From contig JAUIRK010000931.1 in the NCBI GenBank assembly GCA_030549495.1, positions 682,001-746,000 of the forward strand: a DNA stretch of 64,000 nt, given 5' to 3'. The notes beneath the pieces were generated by a model. The model did no database searches. It was not told the DNA's origin and worked only from the letters and a program-made list of their open reading frames with translations. The translations under genes and the position numbers were made by a program. Positions 39,101-47,136 of this stretch are shown here, one piece after another. Origin of the DNA: Nectonema munidae. Its lineage: Eukaryota > Nematomorpha > Nectonematoida > Nectonematidae. Position 1 is the first letter of the stretch, and each line of letters opens with the position of its first letter.

Positions 39101-42100
39101 TAGAATTCTTCCACGTTAGCCTTACTTTCGCCTTCAAATAACAACTCCCTCTCTACGTCCTTCTTAATCAATCAGTATTGTCATCTTCTACTCCAGGAAA
39201 CAATATCAATAATCATAATTATCATCATAATCAACTTTCATCCCATTCTAAAAAGGACCATGGCACCTCTTTACTTTCATTCGCAAAATCGCCTCACAGT
39301 GTTAGCTCTTCCAAATCTCCTGCTACGTCTTTCCTCTCTAAAACCTCTAATGTGCTTCCTTCAAAGGCCATCTCAAACATTCCAACGACTTTAAAAAGTT
39401 GCGCCTACCCACTTATTTCATCATAACCTTTTATTTTACTACCATTTGTTCGGGTGATTTTATGCAAGGTGTTAAAAAATATTACATTTGCGTCATACCA
39501 AACTTTGAATTATTTTCATCTTTATGAGAAATCCTGATCCTTTATAGGATATTGCACACATAGAAACGTATTAAAAAAGAAGTGATTGTTCGGAGATTTT
39601 TTGAGTACGCTGTTTCTGCTTTTTGCATAATGTTTTACTATCATTACCTGAAATGTACATTTACTCTATTTATCTTATTAGGTTTATTTTATTCAGCATT
39701 AAGTTGACTTGACTTGTTACGGAACTCTTTTTCAATGATTTATTTTTTAGCATAGAGATAAGTAAAATTTCATTATGCGAACACGTCATATTACCTATGT
39801 ATACCATTTCATCTTTAAATTGGTAATAAGCAAACTCAAATTGGCAAAAGCAATTTCAAATAGGACAAACAAATTCTAAAATTTTAAAATATTTAAAGAA
39901 TTACTTTAAAATATAATTCGTTTTTATAAAATTATTTTAACCAACGTTACAAAAAACTTTATTTTTCACAATAAAATAATTAAATTCTTAATTTGATAAC
40001 GTTTCTTGAAAAACTCACTTCTTCCATATTTAAATTATGGAATCTTTGTTTCGAAAAACAAAATTTAAACGGATTTAACATATATTAATAGAGACTTAAA
40101 TATTTTATTTGACATGATTTTCTATAAATAGGTCAATAACATTTTTTGATGGCGTATTTTTTCATTTCCATCTAAATAACGCATTTGTTTTATTAGATTA
40201 AATAGTTTCATACACCATTTTATCAAACTATGAAAATGAAACTCCTGAAACAAGTATTTAAATTTATTTGATGCTAAAATTAAGGAGATAGCAGATTATT
40301 AAGAATTTTAAGATTAAACTAATGAATTTATGCCTAGTGTCAATTCGAATTTGCTTGGTACCAATTTTTTTAGAGCCAATTAGAAGTTGAAAAGATATAC
40401 AGGCTCTTATACAGAGACTGTCTTCTTTTTATTCTTATTAATTTAAAACTCAACGGTTTGATGACTTTCTATTTTTTTTTATCGATTCATTTTTATCATG
40501 TTTTACTTACTGCCTATAATCACATTTGTTCACATATTTAAAGTTTGCACGATAGCTTACTTGCTAGGCTTTGATTTTTTTTACCTTCTGTGTATATTCT
40601 CACTGAAATTTATTTTGCCACACCTTGCATCATTTTGCTCTGGGAAACCGCCTGAAATATATAAATGTATACTTTCCTATAGTTTAGCCGCTCTTATCGC
40701 TTTCCTCCCCTTATGGTTAGAGTCTCGGAACGAGATTGATGATGTTTCTATTGTTTGATTTTCGTTAATTTTAGAGATTTTCATCTTATATTAATCACTT
40801 TCAAAAAATACATAAGTATAGTTGATTTATAGTTTTAACTCGGCATAACATATTTAACTTTTTAAACTAATTTAAATTTCTAACTTAAAAACTATGCACA
40901 ATTTAAATTATTTTGTATTAAATTATTAAAATACAAAAAAATTGTGTTCACCATTTATGCCATGAAGTGTACTTCTTCGCACTTACCTTTTTTGAAAAGT
41001 TTTCATCATTATTTTAAATATATAACAAATAAATATTTATTAGACTAAATTTATAGTATTAAATACTTAAGCTCATTTGGGCAATGTATATATTGAATTT
41101 TAGATTATTTCTCCTATCAACAAAGCTGCCCACTAAGTCCTTCTCCTTCTCCTGTTAGCTCTATCAGCAGCGTAAATTCTGAGCCTTCTAGCAATAACAA
41201 TGTCACCATAACTCCTAACTCACAAGCTCAAGCAGCCTCAGTTGCAGTAATGTCGAGTAAAAATGACATGTCAACCATTCAGCGCCAACAACTCGACATT
41301 CTGACACACCTACTCCACTGCCATCACTACTGGGAATGCAGTGAAGTTTCTACTAAGCAATATAAAGGTATACATTTTTTGCCTTGTTGGATTAGATCTG
41401 TGTTTCTCACACTCTTTTACAATATAGAGAAAAGAAATTTAATTAAGCTTATTTACAAAAAGGATTATTCTTGCACCAAGTGTTTGGTATCAACACTAAT
41501 TAAAAATAGTTTTATCCTTAAATTTGTTAAATTACACGTGGGTTCAGGGGCAATTCAGCTTTTAATTCAGTATTATTTAGAGGCTGCATTGACCTGCTTC
41601 CTTACACATGCTTTTTATGTTTTATTTTTAAAATGTTTCAATTCAATTTGATCATTTAAATTTGTAAAAGTTTGTACAATGTTGTTCTTATCGCTTTTTA
41701 CGTTTAACAAATCAATCAACTGAATTAAATAGCCCTGAAAATTATAAAAAATATACATTTTAAATAAGCTTTATTCGTGTTTTCATTAGAAATATATTTT
41801 CAGTTGATGAAGCCTCTGGTATAGATCTATTTATACACACACCCAGTGGCGTTTTCAGGGGCGATTGGGTAATAGCCCCTCTTTTTTAAAATGAAGTATC
41901 GATCTTTTTTTGTGAATAGAAATATATTAGGAATTCAATGTAATACGAATTACCTTTTAAAAGTCCCACTTCACTAATAATAACCACGTAGTTCTGATGC
42001 TTATTTTTAAAAGCCCCCCTCCTTCCAACCTAAAATAATTTTGTGAACACGCGACTATCAACTAGTGATACTACAACAAATTAATAAGGATTTTTCTTTC

Positions 42101-42805
42101 TTAAAATGTTTTTTATTCTACTACCAATTCTTAAGCCATTTGATCACAACGTTACTTTTAACGGGCACAGCGAGTTTTTAATTTTAATTCCTTGATGACT
42201 AACCTCTTTTTCATTGAAATTTCACTATTTTCACTTCTTCAGATACTGCTGTTGTTGAGGTAGTTTTATATCAAATTATTTTTTCTGAGGGCGCGGTGAC
42301 ATTGTGGTAAGACTCCAGGAATTCAATTCCAAAGGTCTCGGATTCGATTCGCAATGTACCCGAAATAGAATTTCTTGTTGCTTAGGGCATTATGCACCGT
42401 GCCCTAATGAAAAAAATAACCCCACTAATACTTTGTATGTGAGGCATGTCTTACTTTCTGGATTCGGGAACAAAAAAGGTTAAACGAAGTTTTTTGTATA
42501 CCTTTTCTGAGATGAAATTGGGTTAAGTTTTTTTACTAAATAACATTTTAATCATTTTAGAATTCTTTAATGATATTCGCGGTAACACTGGCATTTCTTT
42601 GACTTCGTTAACCTGTTCCTTGTTTGATCTTGCTTACTTTGTTAAATCTTCCCTCGTTAAACTTGGCTATCGGCGCCAACCCGAATTTTACTCAATTTCT
42701 TCCTTATCGTCTCCCATTCTCTCAACGACTGAAGCAAATAATAAATCCACCGTCTTAACCGATAATGGTAAAGCCAAATCTGTTAAAACTCATTCGTCTT
42801 CATGA
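14997..42805 (+). CDS. lilli: AFF/FMR2 family protein (lilliputian homologue), multi-exon gene
   Basis: Exons at 14997-42805 encode an AFF-family scaffold, which in other animals assembles the nuclear super elongation complex (P-TEFb, ELL and ENL/AF9) that releases paused RNA polymerase II. Three things support this. Exons 2-3 match the N-terminal homology domain: DVFEMKKRQR and IFGVPIK-VETDESS align with the AFF4 pattern NVLRMKERER and LFAEPYK-VTSKEDK. The middle is Ser/Lys/Asn-rich as in the family and has a NNWSLSTFL stretch resembling its WxLxxWL motif. Exons 11-16 match the C-terminal homology domain (KIKHTADAE, YMMYQSTLEVCRHAM, HHYWECSE, EFFNDI). Most exon phases join cleanly. Unresolved: the first exon, the exon for the conserved [11 protein letters not shown] segment, and frame changes in exons 9 and 14. 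Several introns hold transposons. Family identity is firm; orthology to fly lilli is inferred from the apparent arthropod host. Confidence 0.88.
16140..18543 (-). mobile_element. ZBED-type hAT transposon with perfect target duplication
   Basis: TACAAAAC flanks the block on both sides (16132-16139 and 18544-18551). The left end starts CGGCGTTTCTCAACC and the complement of the right end starts CAGCGTTTCTCAACC. Length is 2404 bp, normal for an autonomous hAT. It sits in lilli intron 2, antisense to the gene. The perfect duplication and near-complete transposase indicate a fairly young insertion, although the transposase frame is interrupted (see the transposase entry). Confidence 0.95.
16295..18074 (-). 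pseudogene. ZBED5/FAM200-like hAT transposase, nearly full length
   Basis: Reading the minus strand from 18074, the N-terminus has a BED-type zinc finger (CAQCLHC, then SKLSNHRDKLH). Next come IQQVSLSNDTIRRRI, the LQLDESTDTAMESQL motif and HICTDGAPAMIGVKGGF of the catalytic core, and finally a dimerisation domain with FATIYLCESGFSDLATIKTK near the end. The frame changes twice: near 17780, where the expected SYEV-A-YQIVKCKKPH run passes from one frame to another, and near 17090, where the second piece (from 17712) hands over to the third (ending 16295). Total length would be close to the usual 590 or so residues. As it stands the copy is not expected to make an active protein. Confidence 0.88.
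18544..19460. repeat. Repeat-rich intronic stretch with 20-bp poly(C) tract
   Basis: A run of 20 C residues lies at 18590-18609. Both halves of the stretch contain C-rich patches (CCACCCCACCCC near 18640, CGGACCCACCCCGC near 19353). The right edge carries TCTGGCGACGGG at 19441, shared with the right edge of the foldback element at 13310. No coding frame is convincing. It is probably a non-autonomous transposon whose ends I cannot fix. Confidence 0.45.
19914..20212 (+). CDS. lilli: lilli exon 3 (N-terminal homology domain, continued)
   Basis: The acceptor ends at 19913 (TTTATTAG) and the donor GTAATT starts at 20213. The exon enters in phase 0 and leaves two bases over. It encodes VETDESSSIHHLLKDTLGDF, which aligns with the AFF4 segment VTSKEDKLSSRIQSMLGNY, then a Ser/Asn/Lys-rich stretch ending PPSTTAPNK. 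Confidence 0.88.
20640..20964. mobile_element. Non-autonomous GAGTC-rich repeat (hAT-like end)
   Basis: The right end, complemented, starts CAGGGTTACGGATTCCGAC. The inside has repeated GAGTCGG-type words (GGGAGTTGGAGTCAG near 20710; GTCTGAGTCGG, GTAGTCGGAGTC) on the plus strand. The left end is not clear. It lies in lilli intron 3 and shares its repeated word with the element at 22640-23470. Confidence 0.5.
21049..21451 (+). CDS. lilli: lilli exon 4 (Ser/Lys-rich)
   Basis: The acceptor TTATTAAG ends at 21048 and the donor GTTTGT starts at 21452. The single entering base completes the lysine codon left open by exon 3, and the exon ends in phase 0 after 134 codons. The peptide is Ser/Lys/His-rich (LSSSNHFGKSSSPSQ to KYTSHSDE) with a basic CKKKRP patch, as expected for the central AFF region. 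No ordered domain is visible. Confidence 0.85.
21743..21775 (+). CDS. lilli: lilli exon 5, a 33-bp microexon
   Basis: It is bounded by TATTTTAG and GTAAAC and encodes SSDIQIKKIME in phase 0 on both sides, so it could be skipped without changing frame. The call rests on splice sites and phase only; there is no homology to lean on. Confidence 0.6.
22257..22322 (+). CDS. lilli: lilli exon 6, 66 bp
   Basis: The acceptor TTTTATAG ends at 22256 and the donor GTATTT starts at 22323. It encodes 22 residues (ASSIPSLISPFSSPCHSSYE then NQ), phase 0 at both ends. The Ser/Pro-rich composition fits the neighbouring exons. Confidence 0.65.
22640..23470. mobile_element. Non-autonomous GAGTC-rich repeat in lilli intron 6
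   Basis: The left part contains GGCTTGTGGAGTCCCA and the complement of the right part contains GCAATTGTGGAGTCGGGA, suggesting inverted ends. GGAGTCG words recur near both ends (22670-22710 and 23380-23450). No open frame is present. Boundaries are approximate. Confidence 0.45.
24908..25240 (+). CDS. lilli: lilli exon 7 (Lys/Ser/Asp-rich)
   Basis: The acceptor CTTTTTTAG ends at 24907 and the donor GTATTT starts at 25241. The 111 codons are in phase 0 at both ends. The peptide is charged and Ser-rich (ENRNKKTIEDTPLKSDNYHP to QYSSDDHYNIK) with no recognisable domain, matching the disordered middle of AFF proteins. Confidence 0.8.
27252..27604 (+). CDS. lilli: lilli exon 8 (WxLxxxL motif)
   Basis: The acceptor TTTTTTATAG ends at 27251 and the donor GTAAAT starts at 27605. 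It encodes KCVKNDSSEAKMAANC and then NNWSLSTFLFSS, which resembles the conserved NKWQLDKWLNK motif of the AFF central region. A long Lys/Ser-rich basic tail follows. It leaves two bases that pair with one base of exon 9. Confidence 0.82.
28587..29913 (+). CDS. lilli: lilli exon 9, long Ser/Asp-rich exon with a frame change
   Basis: The acceptor TTTTTAATAG ends at 28586, and entry is in frame with exon 8. The first frame reads KKEKRKILNTDSDSKKC and meets a stop at 28918-28920. A second, clearly coding frame is open from 28862 to the stop at 29921-29923, carrying EYSASEEDNLG, the acidic DDDQSFKKPS and SNNSSDDDV. The switch must fall between 28862 and 28917. Near 29678-29737 it encodes IIVSIALTLISYLPG, which resembles the AFF motif that binds AF9/ENL (LMVKIDLDLLSR-like) but without its charged residues. 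The donor may be GTACCT at 29914. Alternatively, a consensus GTGAGT at 29684 would end the exon in the phase that exon 10 needs. Confidence 0.78.
30299..30396. mobile_element. Short foldback MITE in lilli intron 9
   Basis: AAAAAGAAACCTTTAGGTA at the left and the complement of the right end, AAAAAGAAACCCTTAGGCA, form a 19-bp inverted repeat with two mismatches. Partial complementarity continues inward. Length is about 97 bp. TA lies on both sides, suggesting but not proving a Tc1/mariner-type target. Confidence 0.6.
30928..30973 (+). CDS. lilli: lilli exon 10, 46 bp
   Basis: It is bounded by TTTTGTTTTAG and GTATTT. In phase 0 it encodes TTYQNSLSSTCPKVE plus one base that joins exon 11 to give glutamate. 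The downstream phase fits perfectly. The upstream phase fits an exon 9 ending at 29683, not one ending at 29913 in the second frame. Confidence 0.6.
31294..31327. repeat. Perfect 16-bp-arm palindrome
   Basis: TAATTTTGTTACTTTT is followed by a two-base spacer and its exact complement, in lilli intron 10. It could be a MITE core or a cruciform-forming sequence. No function is implied. Confidence 0.85.
31588..31800. mobile_element. hAT terminus fragment
   Basis: CAGGGATGAGGAACC at 31588, followed by AAGCCGCATACGG, resembles the CAGGGGTGGGCAACC...GGGCCGCA start of many hAT elements. No opposite end or transposase could be found, so only the start is supported and the end given is arbitrary. Confidence 0.4.
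32300..32375 (+). repeat. tRNA-derived SINE head
   Basis: TTGGTCTACTACAG resembles an A box, and GGCTTCGATTCTGG at about 32352-32365 resembles a B box with the right spacing. The stem pairing is poor, so this is read as a SINE head. It ends beside the MITE at 32399. Confidence 0.45.
32399..32597. mobile_element. 199-bp MITE with CA(G/T)GGCGGAT termini
   Basis: The left end reads CATGGGCGGATACAG and the complement of the right end reads CAGTGGCGGATGTAAAG. C-rich and G-rich patches (AACAGGGGCG; GCCCCTTCCCCC) lie just inside each end in inverted orientation. ATCTC occurs directly on both sides (32394-32398 and 32598-32602). There is no coding capacity. It lies in lilli intron 10. Confidence 0.7.
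32765..33015 (+). CDS. lilli: lilli exon 11 (start of C-terminal homology domain)
   Basis: The acceptor TTTATTTAG ends at 32764 and the donor GTAGGC starts at 33016. The two entering bases join exon 10's last base as a glutamate codon. The peptide runs DYSSVKSSVNNNSISSSNQP through FEWRLTSHCNNCLG to YPIESMLKVAKKIKHTADAE. The last part matches the AFF C-terminal homology domain opening (EAKKLKHKADA-like), a helical region used for dimerisation. Confidence 0.9.
33376..33512 (+). CDS. lilli: lilli exon 12 (C-terminal homology domain)
   Basis: The acceptor CTTTTTGTAG ends at 33375 and the donor GTTATT starts at 33513. It encodes KTRLSKCMTYVDSIIYFLFC and then DKAYMMYQSTLEVC, colinear with the AFF4 stretch ALNYADAALSFIECGN...SPYTMYSETVELI. 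This is one of the strongest homology anchors of the gene. Confidence 0.92.
33842..33953 (+). CDS. lilli: lilli exon 13 (C-terminal homology domain)
   Basis: The acceptor ATTTTCAG ends at 33841. The first base completes arginine, giving RHAMERLKRG, which matches the AFF RYAMRLK block. It continues as SSTTSVSSSLSTPSSDTSSD. The frame reaches a stop at 33957-33959, so a donor GTGTAA at 33954 is assumed, ending in phase 0. The next conserved block of the family ([20 protein letters not shown] in AFF4) was not found downstream. Confidence 0.75.
35206..36284 (-). pseudogene. piggyBac-type transposase remnant
   Basis: Minus-strand pieces lie in order. 35820-36284 is a decayed N-terminal part; a different frame at 35725-35931 keeps the FLEMFFDESMLLVQKYTQ...LEAFIGL segment, typical of the DDE_Tnp_1_7 N-terminal region. 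35465-35779 carries LLELFDKFRANCSTSYKPKC followed by FLTIDEQLLPLKNRCKF, where the Asp of TIDE is the first catalytic residue. 35206-35433 carries RRFNTTLVGMVRANRKGFPK from the later catalytic region. Frame changes separate the pieces and the C-terminus is absent. It sits in a lilli intron, antisense to the gene. Flanking TTAA-type ends could not be fixed; palindromes at 36379-36404 and 36556-36573 may belong to its 5' side. Confidence 0.82.
36379..36404. repeat. Perfect 11-bp-arm palindrome TCAAAGGGTTC
   Basis: TCAAAGGGTTC, the spacer AATA, then GAACCCTTTGA. A related palindrome (GGGGTTCTA / TAGAACCCC) lies at 36556-36573, and both are followed by a similar T-rich word (GACTTTTT, GGCTTTTC). 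They form a direct pair about 175 bp apart, upstream of the piggyBac remnant in its reading direction. Confidence 0.85.
36556..36573. repeat. Perfect 18-bp palindrome
   Basis: GGGGTTCTATAGAACCCC, related in sequence and context to the palindrome at 36379-36404. Confidence 0.85.
37131..37267. mobile_element. TTAA-type MITE with CCCGTTAACG termini
   Basis: TTAA at 37131-37134 precedes CCCGTTAACGACC. The other end, complemented, reads CCCGTTAACGCCC and is followed by TTAG, one base off TTAA. The internal length is 129 bp. The structure is piggyBac-like, distinct from the CCCATTTA family at 1476 and 45917. Confidence 0.75.
38100..38694. mobile_element. hAT-like terminus and flank
   Basis: The complement of the right end reads CAGGCATGTCCAACCCTCGA, close to the CAGGGGTGTCCAA start of Charlie-type hAT elements. 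The partner end is not clear; a GTGGCCCCC patch near 37993 may belong to it. No transposase is visible. Only the right boundary is supported. Confidence 0.4.
39120..39426 (+). CDS. lilli: lilli candidate exon 14 (Ser/Asn-rich)
   Basis: A Ser/Pro/Asn-rich coding-like stretch begins near 39120 in one frame (SPSNNNSLSTSFLINQ) and continues from about 39176 in another (LSSSTPGNNINNHNYHH to SKAISNIPTTLKS), ending at a stop at 39424-39426. The composition fits the variable Ser/Pro-rich linker between the two halves of the AFF C-terminal domain. The donor is unclear; GTTGCG after LKS would give the phase exon 15 needs. The frame change inside it is unexplained. Exon status is plausible, not certain. 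Confidence 0.45.
41104..41367 (+). CDS. lilli: lilli exon 15 (C-terminal homology domain, second half)
   Basis: The acceptor TTTTTAG ends at 41103 and the donor GTATAC starts at 41368. It encodes SPSPSPVSSISSVNSEPSS, closely like the PNPSPASSVGSQGS linker of AFF4, then QQLDILTHLLHCHHYWECSE, which matches ITNSILHSYDYWEMAD. The last base pairs with exon 16 to give a glutamate codon. Confidence 0.9.
41844..42056. mobile_element. Degenerate MITE with CAGTGGCG-like end
   Basis: The left end reads CAGTGGCGTTTTCAGGGGCG with a GCCCCTC patch inside. The complement of the right end reads TAGTCGCGTGTTCAC with a GGGGGGC patch inside. The similarity is modest. It resembles the MITE at 32399-32597 in its terminal and subterminal layout. 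Confidence 0.4.
42288..42430 (+). repeat. tRNA-derived SINE
   Basis: TTGTGGTAAGACTCC resembles an A box and GGATTCGATTCGC at 42340-42352 resembles a B box, with suitable spacing. The tail contains CACCGTGCC, shared with the unit at 2477-2640. It lies in the last lilli intron, in the gene's orientation. Confidence 0.6.
42561..42805 (+). CDS. lilli: lilli exon 16, terminal coding exon
   Basis: The acceptor ATCATTTTAG ends at 42560. The first two bases complete a glutamate codon, giving EFFNDIRGNTGISLTSLTC, which matches the AFF4 block REFFNDLDLLMGPVTLHSS. Next comes LFDLAYFVKSSLVKLGYRR, matching EHLVQYSQQGLHWLR, where most family members end. About 40 further Ser/Thr-rich residues precede the TGA at 42803-42805, a lineage-specific tail. 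Confidence 0.92.
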
Positions 42806-43502
42806 CAAAGTGCGTGCTACATCTTTATTTAACCTGAGATTTTCCTATCCTTGCCATTTACAATTTGTTTTACTTTTATCAATGGGAAGAAAGGGATTGA
42901 TGAATCTATGATTATTTTTGTTTTCAAATTTTTTACACTCAATTTAAAATTATTATATATATATATATATACAGACGCCAGTATGCTTATTTTCATTAAA
43001 TCCATCATCTAATGGAAAAATAGAAATTGAATAGTTTTATATTTATGCAATTTTTCATATCTAACAATCCTTATATATATTTATATTCATATATGCTCAT
43101 TTGATCATGCATGATTTTAATCTATCGTGACAGCTGTTATTCTCATAAATATACCACACTTACTCTTCTTCGTATGTAAGTGTGCATACATGGAATAGTG
43201 AAAATACTAGTGTAACTTAAGTAGACTGCTTCAATTCTATGCATTCCTTGTAAAAACCAGTGTTATTTATTGTTGAGAAGCTTTATGCCCCTCCTCTTGT
43301 CATTCTTTCGATTATCACGCAGTTTTCTTCTACTCATTCTCTTTGATGTTGTCATCATGAGCAACACTTATGAAACAAGAATAATCAATTGCAAGAAAGT
43401 TTTTGGGAAGCGCTTTGCTAAGTGAAGTCTGTGAGAAGAATATGCTAAATAATCAACTGAAGATTATACTGCATCATTCATTACACAATTATTCATTAAT
43501 TT

Positions 43503-43687
43503 TAATAAAATTTATTTTTCCACAAAAAATCCTATATGCCTTTAAATATTTTTCCCCTCAAGTTAATAATGATGCATACGTTTTAACGGAATCACAATAG
43601 GCTGATACCAGATATATATATGTGTATTTTTAAATTATATTGTTGTGACATTCTTTTCACTATTAACATCTGTTTCATTACAATAAA
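43503..43687 (+). terminator. lilli: Possible lilli polyadenylation signals
   Basis: AATAAA occurs at 43503 and at 43682-43687, 0.7-0.9 kb after the stop codon. Either could end the transcript. In DNA this AT-rich, such hexamers are common, so confidence is low. Confidence 0.35.
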
Positions 43688-43689
43688 GA

Positions 43690-46600
43690 ATATAGAAAAA
43701 TATTTGATGTTTTAAGATATTATTTTGTTCATCATGACAACTATCATTATATCTACGTGCCTTTTTTAGATTTTCTTCATATCTTGTTTGTACTCCTCTT
43801 CTAAATGATGATTTATAAATGAAAAAAATTTAATAAACATTTAAAAATGTCACCCCTTTTATTATAATTATTACTATAATTAAAATTATAGTTTACATGT
43901 AAATTTTATATTCTTTAAAATAAATTTCCTAATTCATTTTTGTTCCCGAATACAGTAGTCATCTCAACTGTTTTGTGTTCGCGCCAAATCTTAATTTCGA
44001 ATAATAACATTATACCCAAAATCGAATATAGCGATATGTTTTTCCGTGTGTTTATATTAATTTTCCACACATTTTTTTATTTTCTATTCATAAATCATTT
44101 TTATGATTAATAAAATACTGTTTGTAAAATTATTTTTCGCATTCATAAGTTTTATTAAACCTCCAAAAATAATTTCTTAGTTCTGAATTTGAAATTTTGG
44201 ATATTTTTACGTCACTGCTCTCAAGAATCTTCACAGAGCACTTAATGAGCAAAAGTTGGGATATATTAAGAACCATGAACTATAATTGTATTGACTTTCT
44301 TACGCAGAGAGATGGCCTAAAATGTGAAGCATCAATTAAGTCATCGGAGTTGGATTAGAGGTTATGACATCCAAGCGAACGACCCCCACCTCTTCCTACA
44401 CCCTCTAACATCTCTATGTAGGCCTAACAATACCGTAATTTTTTGAACTATATAAATATCAAAATGAAAAATACTTGTAGATTTTTGAAAATATATGTTA
44501 TTTAACAAAAGTGATAGAAAAACCACGCCATATGTGAAACATATTTATTAATAAGAATCACTAATTCATTTATGAAGGAGTACAAAAAAGTCTTTATCAT
44601 TTTATATAGTAAGCTAGTGTAAATTTGCACAACGATAAATTTTACTGCCAGTGTTTCGGTTTCAACAAGCGTATTTATTATATGAAGGTTAAAAGTAGGT
44701 CATAAATTCAACACTAGGTATTGCTATTTTTGATAGTTTATAATAATTAACTATTTTTTAAATCCCCATTAAATACAATTGAAAAGATTAAACACAAAAA
44801 GAACAACAAAATTTGTATTAATGTATTAACAAGGATTCATTTAGAAGTGTATTTTAATGTGGCAAATTTACTTGCTTCTTTCATTACAAATAAATCAAAA
44901 CCTGGTTCTGTCTGTCTTAAGGCATATCGCATGTCTGCTCACCATCTAATCTGTTTCAGACCTTTGTTTGATTGCAAAAAGGGTCGAGAAACCAGGTAGG
45001 CTGCAGTTAAGGGTATTCGAATATTAGCAAAAACCGGAAGCACTTTTGTTCTTGGAATTCTTCTTTGATAGCGGAGTGTTGCTGATTAATTCCAAAACCT
45101 CTTGTAAATGATCAGGAAGATCATACTAGTAATTGGACAATAAATCGGAATCCTATCTGGAAAATTTATTACACTTCCTGACACTTTTATTCCGATTCCT
45201 CGAAATGGATAAGGGCTTTGAAAGATTGAATAAACATGGCTGATGAGGATTTTAAAATGTAAAACGTTTCACCTTTTAGTCTAAATTTTGCCTAATGTTT
45301 TAAATATTACATGTAAATTTTTGTGTCGAAATTTTATTTTTTGAATCTTGCTTGAAAGTGAAAATCAGTATTGAAATTTAAAAGAATTTCTTTTAATAAA
45401 TTAATGATATTTTAAAGAATTTTGTACAAGCAGGACCGATTTTAAGGATGTTTTATTCATTTAATCAAATTGCATCCGCACCTTAAGTGGCTCCCCGCTT
45501 TCTTTTATTTTTCTGGCGTCTTAAATTCCCAATTAAAAATAAAATGTACGAATACTTTACACTTTTATTTCAAATACTTAGTGCTATGTATACGTTTATA
45601 AAAATAATTCATAAAACACTCACAAGATTGTAAAACCCAGTTAACGAAAACGTTGTGAGTCGGGTTTTTTCAAAAGTTATACATAGATATAAACGTTAAA
45701 TCTAAAACATAAATCAGCTTTGGCTAGCTCTGCGAATTACTAATCTAATTAAAATATTTAATTTCATATACAAAGTGCAGGACTTGTTTCTGATAAACTC
45801 ACATACTTTTGAAATAATACTAAATACGCTAAGTTTGATTTTTCAAAACTGAAAGTTTTAAATCAAGAAGAATTGAAATCGGGATTGTAACAAATTTTGG
45901 TATCGTCCCATCACTAGTCCATAATAGGACCAACAAAACAGAAGACGACTTCAGTAATTCCTATTTAATTTCTTTGAAAGTAAGAGTTCGCCTGCGTCTT
46001 CGGGAACATTCGTCTTAAATAAGTAATTCAAACTTTCATGTGACTATCTTAAAATACTTTTACTGGTTGGGTTTAAGAATAAATTTAGAAAACGCTATAA
46101 TCACTAAATATCAATAAATCACTTGAAAATTTATTTTTAAAGAGTATGTTGACGTTAAAACCTCTCTATTGCGTGCACATTATATCTCGTAGTTCTTTGA
46201 ATTAATTTTGTTTGAATATTTAGCCACATGTTTCAATTGCTCAGGACAATGAAAAAAATCTAGTCATTTTCTTGGTTAGCTCATTACATAGCCTTATTAT
46301 GTCACCCATTATTCAGTGTTAAAGTACAGGCATAAATACTCACATGATATACAATGCCCAATTATCATTCTATACTGAACTGCATGACCTATTATATTCC
46401 ATTGAGAGATGTTAGAAAAAAATTCAAAGCAAAAGCATTATCTTCGCAACAAATAGGGATGTTTCAATAAGCTCTAACAAGTAAAAAGAGAACACTTTGT
46501 TAGATTAGAATAAATATAAAATCGGTGTTGATTGTTTCAACCGAATGGTACAAGAATACACTTGTTATAAACCGAGTCGACACTGGACTATAGCTATTTT

Positions 46601-47109
46601 GCAAATTATTTTGACAGCATATATATATATATTATGTGAGCTTGTTTATGTAAATTACTAACCATCGAATGCAACATCATTAACGTAATGAATCACAACA
46701 ACCACGTAATATATCGAAAAACACTACAAACATTTAATATGTAAAACTCTGCAAGCTTCAAATTATATTGGGAGGGAGAAAAGATATTTCGCCGATTTGG
46801 AATGAAATTAGGCACCATCGTGTAAATTTGTCTGGAATGATTTTTCAGAAAATTTAGGGCACATGTGAAAATATATTAATTTAAAACAATAGACTTCTAT
46901 TTATTCTGTTTAAATAAATTATGGAATTAATCTTTTCAAGCTTAAGAAACAGACTTGGAATAGAGAAAATGCTTGATAAATCATATATATCCTAGACATA
47001 TATAAATAAGGAAAAGATGATTGGCTAAATGTTTGGACAGAAACATCAAAATTCGGATTTGAAAAATTAATGATCGATTCGAAAATAGTTGAGACAATTG
47101 AAACGCCCG
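43690..47109. other. Intergenic; no gene seen
   Basis: AT-rich DNA between lilli and PIGK, whose 3' ends face each other. A diverged copy of the 1476 MITE lies at 45917-46022. The somewhat less AT-rich stretch 44870-45240 looks like an old repeat, but no domain could be read on either strand. Confidence 0.5.
45917..46022. repeat. Diverged copy of the 1476-1589 MITE
   Basis: It shares AGGACCAA, the core CAGTAATTCCTATTTAATT (TAGTAATTCC... in the other copy), TTCGCCTGCGT and GGGAACATT in the same order and orientation. The TTAA borders are no longer recognisable. Confidence 0.75.
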
Positions 47110-47115
47110 TTTATT
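47110..47115 (-). terminator. PIGK: PIGK polyadenylation signal
   Basis: On the minus strand AATAAA lies 21 nt downstream of the PIGK stop codon. It supports the reading that the transcript ends there, without a further exon for a membrane anchor. Confidence 0.55.
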
Positions 47116-47136
47116 GATAAAATTTGAGTAAGCAAA

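Noticed and set aside
40498-40758. Membrane-like 86-codon frame in a lilli intron
   Set aside because: Hydrophobicity comes from T-rich DNA; no acceptor or donor gives a matching phase and no family is recognised.
2477-42430. Functional tRNA genes at 2477, 32300 and 42288
   Set aside because: Only A/B-box-like words are present; the stems do not pair, so SINE heads are the better reading.
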